Assembly (NCBI GenBank): GCA_903231505.1
Contig: CAFBRK010000029.1
Coordinates: 25,164-89,163 of the forward strand
From: Olavius algarvensis associated proteobacterium Delta 3
Lineage (GTDB): Bacteria; Desulfobacterota; Desulfobacteria; Desulfobacterales; CAFBRK01
Length of the DNA stretch: 64,000 bases
Direction: 5' to 3'
Part shown: one piece after another, positions 25,311-33,851 of the stretch
Layout: each line of letters opens with the position of its first letter
How positions within the stretch are numbered: the stretch's first letter is position 1
Notes under the pieces: model-generated
The model's database searches: none
Seen by the model: only the letters and a program-made list of their open reading frames with translations
What the model was told of the DNA's origin: nothing
Program-made: the position numbers and the translations under genes

Positions 25311-26633
25311 TTATCGTTCCGGGTCGCTTGCCAACTGTTTTAGCTTGCTTCGCAGCATTTCGACATGCAGGCGAAAGTGGTACAAATCTTCCGCAAACGA
25401 AAGTGGCACCGAGATTTGGGATACCTGTTCTTCGATCCGGTCCAGTTCCTCCAAATACTCCTGGAGACGTTCGGCCGCCTGCCCGCGGTCCGATTCCGGA
25501 TCGACGGACTCCAGCCCGGCATACCACCGATAGATTCGGGATCGCATCCGCCAGCGATAGACATGGGGAATGATCTTAAACAACGGATACACCAGGGCGA
25601 TCATCGGAAGCAGCATAATCTTCATGCGAGTCAGGAAAATGGCGACCCAGAACGGCAGGTAGCGTTGGAGAAACGGCGGTCCCGATCTGTAATACCGCTC
25701 CGCCTCACGGCTCAACGGAAAGTCGAGATGTTTGGTGGCCGGAAACTCCCCCTGCCGCTCGAATCCCCCGCTGGAATGATGGACCTGCGTGGCGGCCTCC
25801 AGGAGGAGATACATCAGGGCCGGGTGCAGATCGGATCGGACCACCAGCTGGGCGGTCGGTGCCACGAGCTGCAGATCGCGGTCCGGAATATTGGTCGCCA
25901 GGTCGAGGGCCCCTTCGGGCAATTTCAGCACCGTCAGGAACTGGTTCCGCAGGGCATAGGCATCGGCCCGTTCCATTCCCATCAGTGTTATCGACGGTGC
26001 CGCAGCCAGTTCGCGAAGGAATGGGGTGGAATGGGAGATGAACATCGCGACATCCAGCCCTCCGTTAAGAAGATTGTCTGCTGCTTCCTGAAACCCGTAA
26101 GCGAAAAGGCCGGTATTTTCAGAAGTGACGCCATTCTGTTCGAGGATCTGCTGGAGGAGGTAACGCGTGCCGCTGCCCTCTTTGCCAATGGCAATCCGAA
26201 GACCCTTTAAATCGGTCAGCTGTTGCAGGTCCAGCCCGTTTTGATGGAAAATCAGGAGCGGCTCGAAAAAGATACCCCCCAACGACCGGAGATCGTCGGA
26301 GCGGGAAAGGGCTCCGAGTCCGCCCTGGACAAATGCCGCGTCCACACCGCCGGATGCTGTCTCCAGCAGTTCCAGATTTTCAACCGCCCCCGCGGTGATC
26401 CTCAGATCCACAGTGATGCCGGCCCGAGCGATGACGTCGCGATATTGATTCCCGTAAGCGAAGTAGGCGCCCTCTGTCGCGCCGCAGGCGAGAAGGATAC
26501 GCCGGGGCGGGGCCGGATCAACGAATTGGTAGGCGATCCAGAATACAACCAGGACCAGCACAAGGGCCGGGAGGCCGATCTTGATCTTCTCCCGAAATTC
26601 AAGCAGCGTAAAATTCTGCAATACGCGCCCCAT
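25311..26633 (-). CDS. TAXI-family TRAP transporter solute-binding protein, membrane-anchored
   Basis: Protein of 440 aa. A hydrophobic segment (LPALVLVLVVFWIAYQFV, about 19-36) is followed by a TAXI domain starting RRILLACGATEGAYFAYGNQYRDV, and with KGLRIAIGKEGSGTRYLLQQIL near 144. A second membrane helix lies near 338-358 (LPFWVAIFLTRMKIMLLPMIALV) and the C-terminus is a charged coiled coil. Usual TAXI proteins are soluble and about 320 aa, so this tethered form with a C-terminal extension is unusual. No TRAP permease is in the window. It sits 7 bp after the MoaD-like gene. Confidence 0.85.
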   Translation of the reverse strand: MGRVLQNFTLLEFREKIKIGLPALVLVLVVFWIAYQFVDPAPPRRILLACGATEGAYFAYGNQYRDVIARAGITVDLRITAGAVENLELLETASGGVDAAFVQGGLGALSRSDDLRSLGGIFFEPLLIFHQNGLDLQQLTDLKGLRIAIGKEGSGTRYLLQQILEQNGVTSENTGLFAYGFQEAADNLLNGGLDVAMFISHSTPFLRELAAAPSITLMGMERADAYALRNQFLTVLKLPEGALDLATNIPDRDLQLVAPTAQLVVRSDLHPALMYLLLEAATQVHHSSGGFERQGEFPATKHLDFPLSREAERYYRSGPPFLQRYLPFWVAIFLTRMKIMLLPMIALVYPLFKIIPHVYRWRMRSRIYRWYAGLESVDPESDRGQAAERLQEYLEELDRIEEQVSQISVPLSFAEDLYHFRLHVEMLRSKLKQLASDPER

Positions 26634-26640
26634 AAGTGGA

Positions 26641-26913
26641 TCAGCCTCCCGACAGTATCAGTGTGATATGGATTTCATCGCCGTCCCGGACCGGTTTCGC
26701 GAGCTCGTCCGGATAGGCACTTTCCAGATTGAGGTATATCTCGACATTTTTTTTGAGCCGCCGGGAGTTTTCGAACAGCTGGCTCTCAAGATCGGGGTAC
26801 TGCTGAATCAGATCGGCAAGACATGCGTTGACCGTTCGGCCCGCGACGTCCACCGAAGCTTTCCCGTCCGCCAGATGGCGTTGAGACTTATGGAGGTGGA
26901 TGGTGACACTCAC
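26641..26913 (-). CDS. MoaD/ThiS-type sulphur carrier protein
   Basis: Ubiquitin-fold protein of 90 aa ending in SGG; the terminal Gly-Gly is adenylated and thiolated in this family. It begins with a GTG at 26913 that overlaps the TGA of the ThiF-like gene (GTGA), so the two are translationally coupled. The body has DGKASVDVAGRTVNACLADLIQQYPDLE and DGDEIHITLILSGG, typical of MoaD-like proteins. Sulphur could be donated to molybdopterin/tungstopterin, thiazole or another acceptor. The AOR enzyme 13 kb away would need pterin cofactor. Confidence 0.88.
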   Translation of the reverse strand: MSVTIHLHKSQRHLADGKASVDVAGRTVNACLADLIQQYPDLESQLFENSRRLKKNVEIYLNLESAYPDELAKPVRDGDEIHITLILSGG

Positions 26914-27674
26914 CGGGTGTTATCCCCATGGTGACGTTTTCTGTTTTTTTTCCCGCATACGGAGCACTCCGGACGCGGTTTGATGTTGAATTCCTTCCAG
27001 GTCATCTCCAGGCCATCAAATATGACAAGACGGTTTTCCAGCAGTCGGCCCTGCCGGAGAAGATATTTGATACACTCGGATGCCTGGATGCAGCCAATCA
27101 TGCCGGGGGTGATCCCGATGATCGGATTGGCGGCGTGCGTCTGCTCACCGCGGGGCAGGCACTCCAGACAGGCGGTCTGCCCCGGGATAATCGTTGTCGC
27201 TCGCCCTTCAAAACCTTGGACAGCTCCATGGAAAAAGGGGATGTCCAAGGTTACGGCAGATCTGTTTAACACATACCGGCCGGAAAAGTTGTCCAGGGCG
27301 TCGATGATCCCGTCGCACCTGTCGACCATTGCGGCCACCGTGTCCTCATCGATGCGGGACGACACCGTTTCGATGATCACATCCGGGTTCAGGCGGCCGA
27401 GTTTTTCCTTTGCGGATTCGGTTTTTTCCCTGCCGATATCCTCTTCCCAATGAAGCAGTTGACGGTTGAGGTTGCTGCGGTCCACGCGATCGTCATCGAC
27501 AATGCGGATGTGTCCGACCCCGGCGGCGGCCAGATAAAATGCGGCCGGGGCTCCCAGACCGCCTGCGCCGGCGATAATGATTTTCGCCTGTTTCAGCCGC
27601 CCCTGGCCTTCTTTCCCCACTTCGGGAATCCGGAGTTGCCGGTCGTAACGCTCTTTTTCGCGGTGTGTGAGCAT
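26910..27674 (-). CDS. ThiF/MoeB/HesA-family adenylyltransferase
   Basis: E1-like enzyme of 254 aa that activates the C-terminal Gly-Gly of a sulphur carrier. GAGGLGAPAAFYLAAAGVG (residues 36-54) is the ATP-binding loop, DDDRVDRSNLNRQ near 60 is the conserved family motif and two C-x2-C pairs (CLEC near 167 and CSVC near 240) should bind zinc. It lacks the C-terminal rhodanese domain of MOCS3-like proteins. It is the first gene of a leftward operon followed by its cognate MoaD-like protein. Confidence 0.9.
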   Translation of the reverse strand: MLTHREKERYDRQLRIPEVGKEGQGRLKQAKIIIAGAGGLGAPAAFYLAAAGVGHIRIVDDDRVDRSNLNRQLLHWEEDIGREKTESAKEKLGRLNPDVIIETVSSRIDEDTVAAMVDRCDGIIDALDNFSGRYVLNRSAVTLDIPFFHGAVQGFEGRATTIIPGQTACLECLPRGEQTHAANPIIGITPGMIGCIQASECIKYLLRQGRLLENRLVIFDGLEMTWKEFNIKPRPECSVCGKKNRKRHHGDNTR

Positions 27675-27797
27675 GGATGCTCCTGTATAGATAGAATTTT
27701 GCGGATGTTCAAGTGTTTAGGTGTTCTTCTTTACATCGCCGTGTCAAACCGATACCGTTTCGCTGTTCGGTCTATTTGCGAAAGAGGGGGACACCTG

Positions 27798-29561
27798 ATG
27801 ACGATTCCACTGGCGGCATCCAGAAATTCCCGGCAACTGATCGATGTTGCCCTGGGCCGGGAAAAATCTGATTTGGCGGTAGTAAACGCGGCTCTGGTAA
27901 ATGTGTACACTGGAGAAATCTTAGACAAGACCGCCATCGCCGTGAAGGGAAAGCACATTGCCTATGTCGGTCATGATGTCGAGGATATGATCGGTCCCGA
28001 CACCGAAGTAATCGATGCGGCCGGAAAACCGGTCATCCCGGGTCTGATAGATGGTCACACCCACCTGGTATGGCTCTATTCCATTCCTGAATTTCTAAAA
28101 TATGCGGTGCCCGGCGGGACCACCACGATCATCTCCGAAACCATGGAGGCATATCCGGTGGCGGGGCTTGCCGGTGTGCAGGATGTTCTGGCGTCCTTCC
28201 GAAATCAGCCGATTAAGATTTTCGGCACGGCACCGGCCATGGTATCCACCAGCCGTGCGACATCCGGCATCGTGGGCAGCGACCTCGAACGCATTCTGGG
28301 TGAAGACGACGTTGTCGGCCTCGGTGAGTCCTACTGGCAAGCGGTGCTTGAACATCCAGACACCTATCTCCCGGAATACGCCGAAACCCTGATCCACGGA
28401 AAGACGCTCGAAGGCCATTCCGCCGGCGCCAGGGACAGAAAATTGAACGCCTACGTCGCCTGCGGGATTTCCTCCTGCCATGAGCCGATCACCGCCGAGG
28501 ACGTTCTGGAACGGATCCGCCTCGGCGTCCATGTGATGATCAGGGAAGGCAGCATCCGGCGGGACCTGGAAGCCATCGCCAAAATTCGGGAATACGGGGT
28601 GGATAGCCGCTATTGCATACTTGCCTCAGATGGCGTTGATCCGACCGATCTGATGGATCGGGGCTACATGGAGTATATTCTGAAAAAGGCGGTGGACAGC
28701 GGATTCAGTGCCGTTGAGGCCGTCCGGATGACCACATTGAATGTGGCGGAGCATTTCGGCCTGGCCCACCTGGTTGGCGGTGTTGCCCCGGGCCGTTTCG
28801 CAGATTTTCTGATCCTGCCGGATCTGGAGACCTTCGCGCCGGAACTGGTTGTCAGCAATGGAACCGTTGTTGCAAAGAAGGGCTCGCTGCTGGCCGACGC
28901 CAGGGCGCATCGCTACCGGAAGCGTCATTATGAGACGATCCGGATTCACCAACAGATCGAACCGGCCTGGTTCCGGATACCGTGTGGTGGATGCGGCGGG
29001 TCCGCCAGGGTCCGGGTCATCGATATGGTCACCGATCTGGTATCCCGTGAGGTTCAGCTTGAGATGCCCGTAAGGGATGGCCTGATCCAACCCGACCCGA
29101 AGAAGGATTTACTGAAAGTCGCCGCCGTGGACCGGACCCGCACTCCCGGCAAGCGGTTTACCGGATGGATCCGGGGATTCGGGCTCCAACGGGGGGCCCT
29201 GGCGGCCAGCAACGCCTGGGACACCAGCGATATCATCGTGGTCGGTGCGACGGACGAGGACATGTCCGATGCCGTATCACGGATTGTCGAGCTCCAGGGA
29301 GGGGCCGTGTTTTCCATCGCGGGGAAGGTCGTCGAAGAGATTCCCATGCCGGTGTTCGGTCTGGTGTCTGAGTTGCCGGTCACCGAAATGGCGGCACGGC
29401 TTCGTCGGTTGACCGAGGCCGCCGCTGCCGAAGGATGCACCATGACCGATCCCCTGCTGAGTCTGGTGGCCCTGACCGGCGCAGCGATCCCTTTTTTCAG
29501 GATTTGCGAGGAGGGTCTTGTGGATTTGAAGACCGGAGAAACTTTCGGGTTGTTTCCCTAA
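27798..29561 (+). CDS. ade: adenine deaminase
   Basis: Amidohydrolase of 587 aa that converts adenine to hypoxanthine. The metal site is seen in PGLIDGHTHLVW (about residues 79-90), and VHVMIREGSIRRDL, ILASDGVDPTDL and the C-terminal GALAASNAWDTSDIIVVGATDEDM are typical of bacterial adenine deaminases. The ATG at 27798 follows AGAGGGGG; the frame is open back to 27450 but that part overlaps the ThiF gene and has no family similarity. It is divergent from the ThiF operon. Confidence 0.92.
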   Translation: MTIPLAASRNSRQLIDVALGREKSDLAVVNAALVNVYTGEILDKTAIAVKGKHIAYVGHDVEDMIGPDTEVIDAAGKPVIPGLIDGHTHLVWLYSIPEFLKYAVPGGTTTIISETMEAYPVAGLAGVQDVLASFRNQPIKIFGTAPAMVSTSRATSGIVGSDLERILGEDDVVGLGESYWQAVLEHPDTYLPEYAETLIHGKTLEGHSAGARDRKLNAYVACGISSCHEPITAEDVLERIRLGVHVMIREGSIRRDLEAIAKIREYGVDSRYCILASDGVDPTDLMDRGYMEYILKKAVDSGFSAVEAVRMTTLNVAEHFGLAHLVGGVAPGRFADFLILPDLETFAPELVVSNGTVVAKKGSLLADARAHRYRKRHYETIRIHQQIEPAWFRIPCGGCGGSARVRVIDMVTDLVSREVQLEMPVRDGLIQPDPKKDLLKVAAVDRTRTPGKRFTGWIRGFGLQRGALAASNAWDTSDIIVVGATDEDMSDAVSRIVELQGGAVFSIAGKVVEEIPMPVFGLVSELPVTEMAARLRRLTEAAAAEGCTMTDPLLSLVALTGAAIPFFRICEEGLVDLKTGETFGLFP

Positions 29562-29604
29562 AGCCTTTCGCCCAGACTGGAAGCATGTTTAGGTGCAAGA
29601 ACGA

Positions 29605-29705
29605 AATGCCTAAAATGCCTAAAATGCCTAAAGTGCCTAAAATGCCTGGGATGTCTTAAATGCCTGAAATGGCTGAAAATAGCTAAACTGCCTGAAATGG
29701 CTGAC
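29605..29705 (+). repeat. tandem 9-10 bp repeat array
   Basis: Imperfect copies of ATGCCTAAA (and ATGCCTGAA, ATGGCTGAA) run for about 100 bp after the adenine deaminase gene. This is a minisatellite prone to slippage. Confidence 0.8.
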
Positions 29706-29721
29706 ATGCTTAGAGTCGTGA

Positions 29722-29988
29722 TGCAACTCATCCCTACGTCTCGAATGGCCGGAAAGCACACCGGCTGACGGCTGGCCCGATGACCCCCTGGATCTTTTTT
29801 CTGTGCTTCTGACCACGCCCGGCTCCCTGTCGGGGATTGTGAACCGGTTCAAAGAGACCGCCGGCGATGCCTTCGGCGGAAATGTTCTGATCACCCTTGG
29901 CGTGGGCAACTTCATGGAGGGCGCCGGAGTGATCGCCGAGCCGGTAGTGGCGCCGATGCTGCGTACGGCGGGCGTCTCTCCCTCGTGA
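29722..29988 (+). pseudogene. gene fragment of unrecognised family
   Basis: An open frame of 88 codons with strong coding character and GC-rich third positions but no proper start. It contains WPDDPLDLFSVLLTTPGS, NRFKETAGDAFGGNVL and LGVGNFMEGAGVIAEP. I do not recognise the family. The lack of a ribosome-binding site and the abrupt end at TGA suggest a truncated gene, partly replaced by the tandem repeat on its left. Confidence 0.45.
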
Positions 29989-30542
29989 TCGGAATTCTGC
30001 TGTGGGGTTTCCTTTGGCGATCACGTTGCCACATAATCAGAATGCGGATATCCGGTAAGCCCAAGTTGGAAGATATTTCATATTCTCGGCGTCGGGATCG
30101 GGTTCGGAATCGGTATCGACTTCGAAGATAACCGTCCTGTCTCGATTCCGATACCGATAGCGATACCGACCCCGATGGCACAGCTGTGCGTGACTCAAAA
30201 AACATGGAACTTGAGCTTCATAGAGAACCGCAAATCAGAAACCATGATGGGATGTATCGGCAACCTGTGCCCAGTTTTCTGTGCACACTGCATGGATAAT
30301 TGTGCACCCACCGGATACCATCTGCAACATTCCGCATCACTCCGTTTCCGGGTTTATCTGATTCCAGACGTCCTGACTCTCTATAAATTTATATAAATAA
30401 CGGAGGGTTAGCTGTAACTGAAGTTTCTACCGACCCCCAAGGGGCAATTTCCGGGGTCCAAGGTCGCGAAATAATGGATCTGGCATCGATTTTGCTCAAT
30501 TGGGATTAAGCAGCCCGACCTTTTGACGACGTCACCGAATTC
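29989..30542. other. intergenic region with GATACC-type repeat
   Basis: 30093-30180 carries the GGTATCGAC/CGATACCGATAGCG stretch also found at 23930-24005. The remainder has no supported gene. Confidence 0.6.
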
Positions 30543-30980
30543 ATGATTCACCGGAACGGGATTATGGCATTGATGGGCATTTTCGCGGATCAGATATTGA
30601 AAGCGCGCCTATCCCTCGATTGTTCCGGTACATTCGAAACCGTATCCGAGTTTGCCTTGGGATATCCCGTCAAACGCATCGACAGGGACAACGGCCGGAT
30701 TACCCTGAACATCGCGTACCGGAAAAGATGGCTCTTCTACAAAGAGGTGCATCTGTGCATTATCGCCGAGGACGGGTCAAGCAGCTGTATTCGCGTGTTC
30801 GGCATGATCGGTGTATCTCCCCTTCATCTGTTACGCCTCAGCGGTGTCTCGGTATATCGTATCAGCCGATACCGGTTCCGGAAGGAGTTGAGTGGGTTTC
30901 TGGAACCCTATATCATCCTGGACGACGGCGGGGTTGAGGTGGTACGCGTTGAAACTGATGTAGATGGGATTCTGAGGTAG
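30543..30980 (+). CDS. hypothetical protein
   Basis: Soluble-looking protein of 145 aa; start either the ATG at 30543 or at 30564. It shows alternating beta strands (RITLNIAYRKRWLFYKEVHLCIIAEDGSS) and a basic stretch (VYRISRYRFRKELSGFLEPYI). No family or motif is recognised. No ribosome-binding site stands out. A dispersed repeat begins four bases after its stop codon. Confidence 0.5.
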   Translation: MIHRNGIMALMGIFADQILKARLSLDCSGTFETVSEFALGYPVKRIDRDNGRITLNIAYRKRWLFYKEVHLCIIAEDGSSSCIRVFGMIGVSPLHLLRLSGVSVYRISRYRFRKELSGFLEPYIILDDGGVEVVRVETDVDGILR

Positions 30981-30983
30981 GTT

Positions 30984-31056
30984 TTATAGCGGTTGTCATA
31001 AATATGTTCCGTTTGCAGAAATATGGAAACGATGACTGCAGAGTCGCAGAGAAATT
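30984..31056 (+). repeat. TATAGC-type dispersed repeat, copy 1
   Basis: The core ATAAATATGTTCCGTTTGCA and the following GAAATATGGAAACGATGACT recur at 48756-48850 and, diverged, at 33261-33380; reverse copies lie at 15487-15527 and 24055-24090. Confidence 0.75.
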
Positions 31057-31546
31057 ACCAGAATTTCAAGCTTCCCTTGCCTTTGAATCTCATCAGTTCA
31101 TCGGTGGTCATTTTTAGCCGATTGACCAGAATCTCCGAGAAGATGCGATACAGGACATATCCGAATAGGATCCTGTCCTCACCCGCCAGGTTTTCGATCA
31201 GATAAAAATCCGTAGTCAGACATATGGTCTTCCCGTCGGCGTGAGCAGAGGCGGTGCGGGGCGCCAGGGAGATAACACCCATCTCGCCGAAGATATCGCC
31301 ACGGCGTTTCAAGATCGCAATATCCCTTCTGCTTTTTGTGATACGTACTTTTCCCGATACCAGAAAATAGATGAGCGAGTCCATGCTCCCTTCTCTGATA
31401 ATGCACTCCCTGCTCGCGTATACCTTCATTTTACTGATTTTCAGGAGGTTTGTTAGTTCGGTTTCATCGAAAGGCTCAAAAACAGGTATTTTTTTCAGAA
31501 AATCGATCAACCTGTTGTTTTCTTGCAAATACGTTGTCTCTTTCAT
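31055..31546 (-). CDS. cyclic nucleotide-binding domain protein
   Basis: Single cNMP-binding domain protein of 163 aa without DNA-binding helix-turn-helix. The beta-roll reads IPVFEPFDETELTNLL, REGSMDSLIYFLVSGKVRI, and the phosphate-binding cassette is FGEMGVISLAPRTASA (about 88-103), with the conserved Glu and Arg that bind cyclic nucleotide. It is probably a signalling or regulatory module that acts through a partner. The gene stands alone, its 3' end touching a dispersed repeat. Confidence 0.85.
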   Translation of the reverse strand: MKETTYLQENNRLIDFLKKIPVFEPFDETELTNLLKISKMKVYASRECIIREGSMDSLIYFLVSGKVRITKSRRDIAILKRRGDIFGEMGVISLAPRTASAHADGKTICLTTDFYLIENLAGEDRILFGYVLYRIFSEILVNRLKMTTDELMRFKGKGSLKFW

Positions 31547-31733
31547 TATGTTCCCTTAGGAATAGGTGGGCGGCATGAAGAGATTTTTCGGATGTGGACA
31601 CCATCATATCAAATAACGTCCCAATTCTCCAAATCGAGACCCTCGAAGGCGTGAAAAAAGCCGGCAAACCGGTTTCAGGATATCCCGCATCGGGCACCAG
31701 CAGGATGACGGGGCAATCAGAGAGGGAATACCC

Positions 31734-32816
31734 ATGAATCAGTACCGGATCCGAGCGATTCCCGGCGATGGCATCGGCCTGGAGGTCATGCGTGAGGCAA
31801 AGCGGGTGCTTCAGAGCATCGAGCGCCTTCATGGCGGGATACATTTTGATGTTACGGAGCTGCCGTGGGGATGTCGATATTACCTTGAACACCATCGCAT
31901 GATGCCCCCCGACGGGATGGCGGTTCTGGCCGACTGTGATGCCATTTTACTCGGAGCGGTTGGCTATCCCGGCGTTCCGGATCACGTGTCTCTCAGGGGA
32001 CTGCTCCTTCCGATCCGCCGGGAATTCGATCAGTATGTGAACCTTCGACCGATCCGCTATATGGACGGGATGGTCTCCCCCCTGGCCCTGCGCAAAGGAT
32101 CGCTGATCGATTTTACGGTTATTCGTGAAAATACCGAAGGTGAATATTGTGGGATCGGCAGGCTCGACCATGCGGGAACGGATCAGGAGACCGCCATCCA
32201 GGAGGCCCGCTTCACCCGGACAGGGACAGGTCGAATCATCCGCTATGCTTTCGAATTTGCACGAAAACATGGACGTTCGCATCTGGTCAGTGCCACGAAA
32301 TCCAATGCGCTCAATTATTCCATGGTGTTCTGGGATCGCATCTTCGACGACATCCGGGGAGATTATCCCGAGATAGACAGCAGGTCCGTGCATGTCGACG
32401 CATTGTCCGGTCTGTTTATTTTGAAACCGGAAATGTTTGACGTGGTCGTCGCCAGTAATCTTTTCGGCGATATCCTTACCGATCTGGGATCGGCCATCCT
32501 GGGCAGCATTGGAATTTCACCATCAGCCAATATTAACCCGGAGAAGACCTGGCCGAGCATGTTTGAACCGGTCCATGGGTCCGCGCCGGACATCGCCGGG
32601 CAGGGAATTGCCAATCCCATCGGTATGCTCTGGTCGACCGTCCTGATGCTGGATCACCTGGGGTTGCCTCAGGAAGGCGACCTGCTGTTCCGGGCTATGG
32701 GGAATGTCATTTCAAACAGGCGGCTGCGGACCCCGGACCTTGGCGGGGGGTGCACCACATCAGAGGTGACCGATGCGGTTATCGCGGCCCTGCCTTCCCC
32801 AGGGAAGCGGGGTTAG
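31734..32816 (+). CDS. tartrate/isopropylmalate-type dehydrogenase
   Basis: Beta-decarboxylating dehydrogenase of 360 aa. IPGDGIGLEVMREA opens the protein; LGAVGYPGVPDHVSLRGLLLPIRREFDQYVNLRP near 80-110 is characteristic of the tartrate dehydrogenase (TtuC/YeaU) branch. Catalytic residues appear in NTEGEYCG, SATKSN and the Mg-binding VVASNLFGDILTDLGSAI. These enzymes oxidise tartrate or D-malate with NAD and Mn/Mg. 3-Isopropylmalate dehydrogenase is less likely because no leu genes are near. It is monocistronic here. Confidence 0.87.
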   Translation: MNQYRIRAIPGDGIGLEVMREAKRVLQSIERLHGGIHFDVTELPWGCRYYLEHHRMMPPDGMAVLADCDAILLGAVGYPGVPDHVSLRGLLLPIRREFDQYVNLRPIRYMDGMVSPLALRKGSLIDFTVIRENTEGEYCGIGRLDHAGTDQETAIQEARFTRTGTGRIIRYAFEFARKHGRSHLVSATKSNALNYSMVFWDRIFDDIRGDYPEIDSRSVHVDALSGLFILKPEMFDVVVASNLFGDILTDLGSAILGSIGISPSANINPEKTWPSMFEPVHGSAPDIAGQGIANPIGMLWSTVLMLDHLGLPQEGDLLFRAMGNVISNRRLRTPDLGGGCTTSEVTDAVIAALPSPGKRG

Positions 32817-32862
32817 CCCGGGCACTTCGCTGAACGCATTTTATGAAATCATCAGGGCGCTA

Positions 32863-33156
32863 CTACTGGTGTGTCATTCCATGGGCTTCCTTGAATTGAT
32901 GCCACTCATCATGGCCCACGCCCCCGTCATCGTTCATATCCAGTTCCAGGTAGACTTCCGGGGCGGCATCCGGAAAATAGGCCTTGAACTCATACCATTT
33001 CACCACGCCATCTCCGTTGCCGTCAATATCACCGAAATGGGCATTGTAGCCCTCAGGATCCGGCATATCTCTGGCGTGGTGCTTATCCTGACCCGCGCAA
33101 CCGGCAATCAGACCAGAGGCAATCAGCAGCCCAATCCCAAGTACCAGCTTTTTCAT
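32863..33156 (-). CDS. EF-hand lipoprotein
   Basis: Lipoprotein of 97 aa: signal peptide with lipobox LIAGC (Cys20), then two EF-hand loops. DIDGNGDGVVKWYEF is canonical for calcium binding and DMNDDGGVGHDEW is a second, close match. The ATG at 33156 has GGGAGG seven bases upstream; the frame extends to 33372 but without a ribosome-binding site and through a dispersed repeat. It probably binds calcium in the periplasm. Confidence 0.85.
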   Translation of the reverse strand: MKKLVLGIGLLIASGLIAGCAGQDKHHARDMPDPEGYNAHFGDIDGNGDGVVKWYEFKAYFPDAAPEVYLELDMNDDGGVGHDEWHQFKEAHGMTHQ

Positions 33157-33260
33157 TGCACACCTCCCGGGGGATTTAATTTTCGATGCGATAGCGAGCG
33201 TATCATAGGTTTGAATCGGTGCGGCGTCAACTCTGCCGGTATAAGGATCCCACCTCCAGT

Positions 33261-33380
33261 GGTTGTCCTGAATGTGTTCCGTTTGCGGAAATATGAAAAC
33301 GATGGCCGCGAAGCCCGGCGCCTCTATGGTGAACCGTTGATCGTAAAAGGAATCGGAACGCAATTCCGGCAATCCCTGTA
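33261..33380 (+). repeat. TATAGC-type dispersed repeat, diverged copy
   Basis: Contains GTGTTCCGTTTGCGGAAATA and ends GGAATCGGAACGCAATTCCG, parallel to the copy at 48756-48850 that ends GCGGAACGCAATTCTG. Confidence 0.6.
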
Positions 33381-33539
33381 ATTTCCGGTGCGACGTGCCG
33401 ACCTATCCCTTGATAGCATCCTCCAAATCCGGTAACTGTAGCAAGACCCATACCCGGAACACGATCACCCGAAAATGTCATGCCGAACGTTGAGACGACC
33501 GGGTGAGATACCCCCGGCCCCGGAAAAAGGAGAGGAACC

Positions 33540-33803
33540 ATGGTCACCGATTACCGACCGACTGTGGTCGGATCACCCGATCAGAAGATTAAGGCCGCCG
33601 ATGCGGAAAACGCCATTGAAACACTGGAGAGCGACCTGAAAAAGCAGGCGGAGTCACTCCGGAAAATTCGGTCGGATTACGTCCACGGAGTGATCAACGA
33701 AGCGGAGATGGCAAAGATAGAAGCGCAATTTACCGAAATGTTGATGTCCCAGCGCCAGGTGCTTCAAAACCTGAGAGCTTCCCTCATCAAACGGGCAACA
33801 TAA
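33540..33803 (+). CDS. small coiled-coil protein
   Basis: Soluble 87-aa protein. GGAGAGG lies six bases before the ATG. Most of it is a heptad-like helix (AENAIETLESDLKKQAESLRKIRSDYVHGVINEAEMAKIEAQFTEML), predicted to form a coiled coil. No family is recognised. It lies 48 bp before the cardiolipin synthase gene and may be co-transcribed with it. Confidence 0.65.
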   Translation: MVTDYRPTVVGSPDQKIKAADAENAIETLESDLKKQAESLRKIRSDYVHGVINEAEMAKIEAQFTEMLMSQRQVLQNLRASLIKRAT

Positions 33804-33851
33804 TTCCCCGGTTTGTCGCCGCTTTTATCATCTGCCAAATGAGGTGTACCG

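Noticed and set aside
27450..27797. N-terminal extension of adenine deaminase
   Set aside because: It overlaps the ThiF gene, has no family similarity, and a good ribosome-binding site precedes the ATG at 27798.
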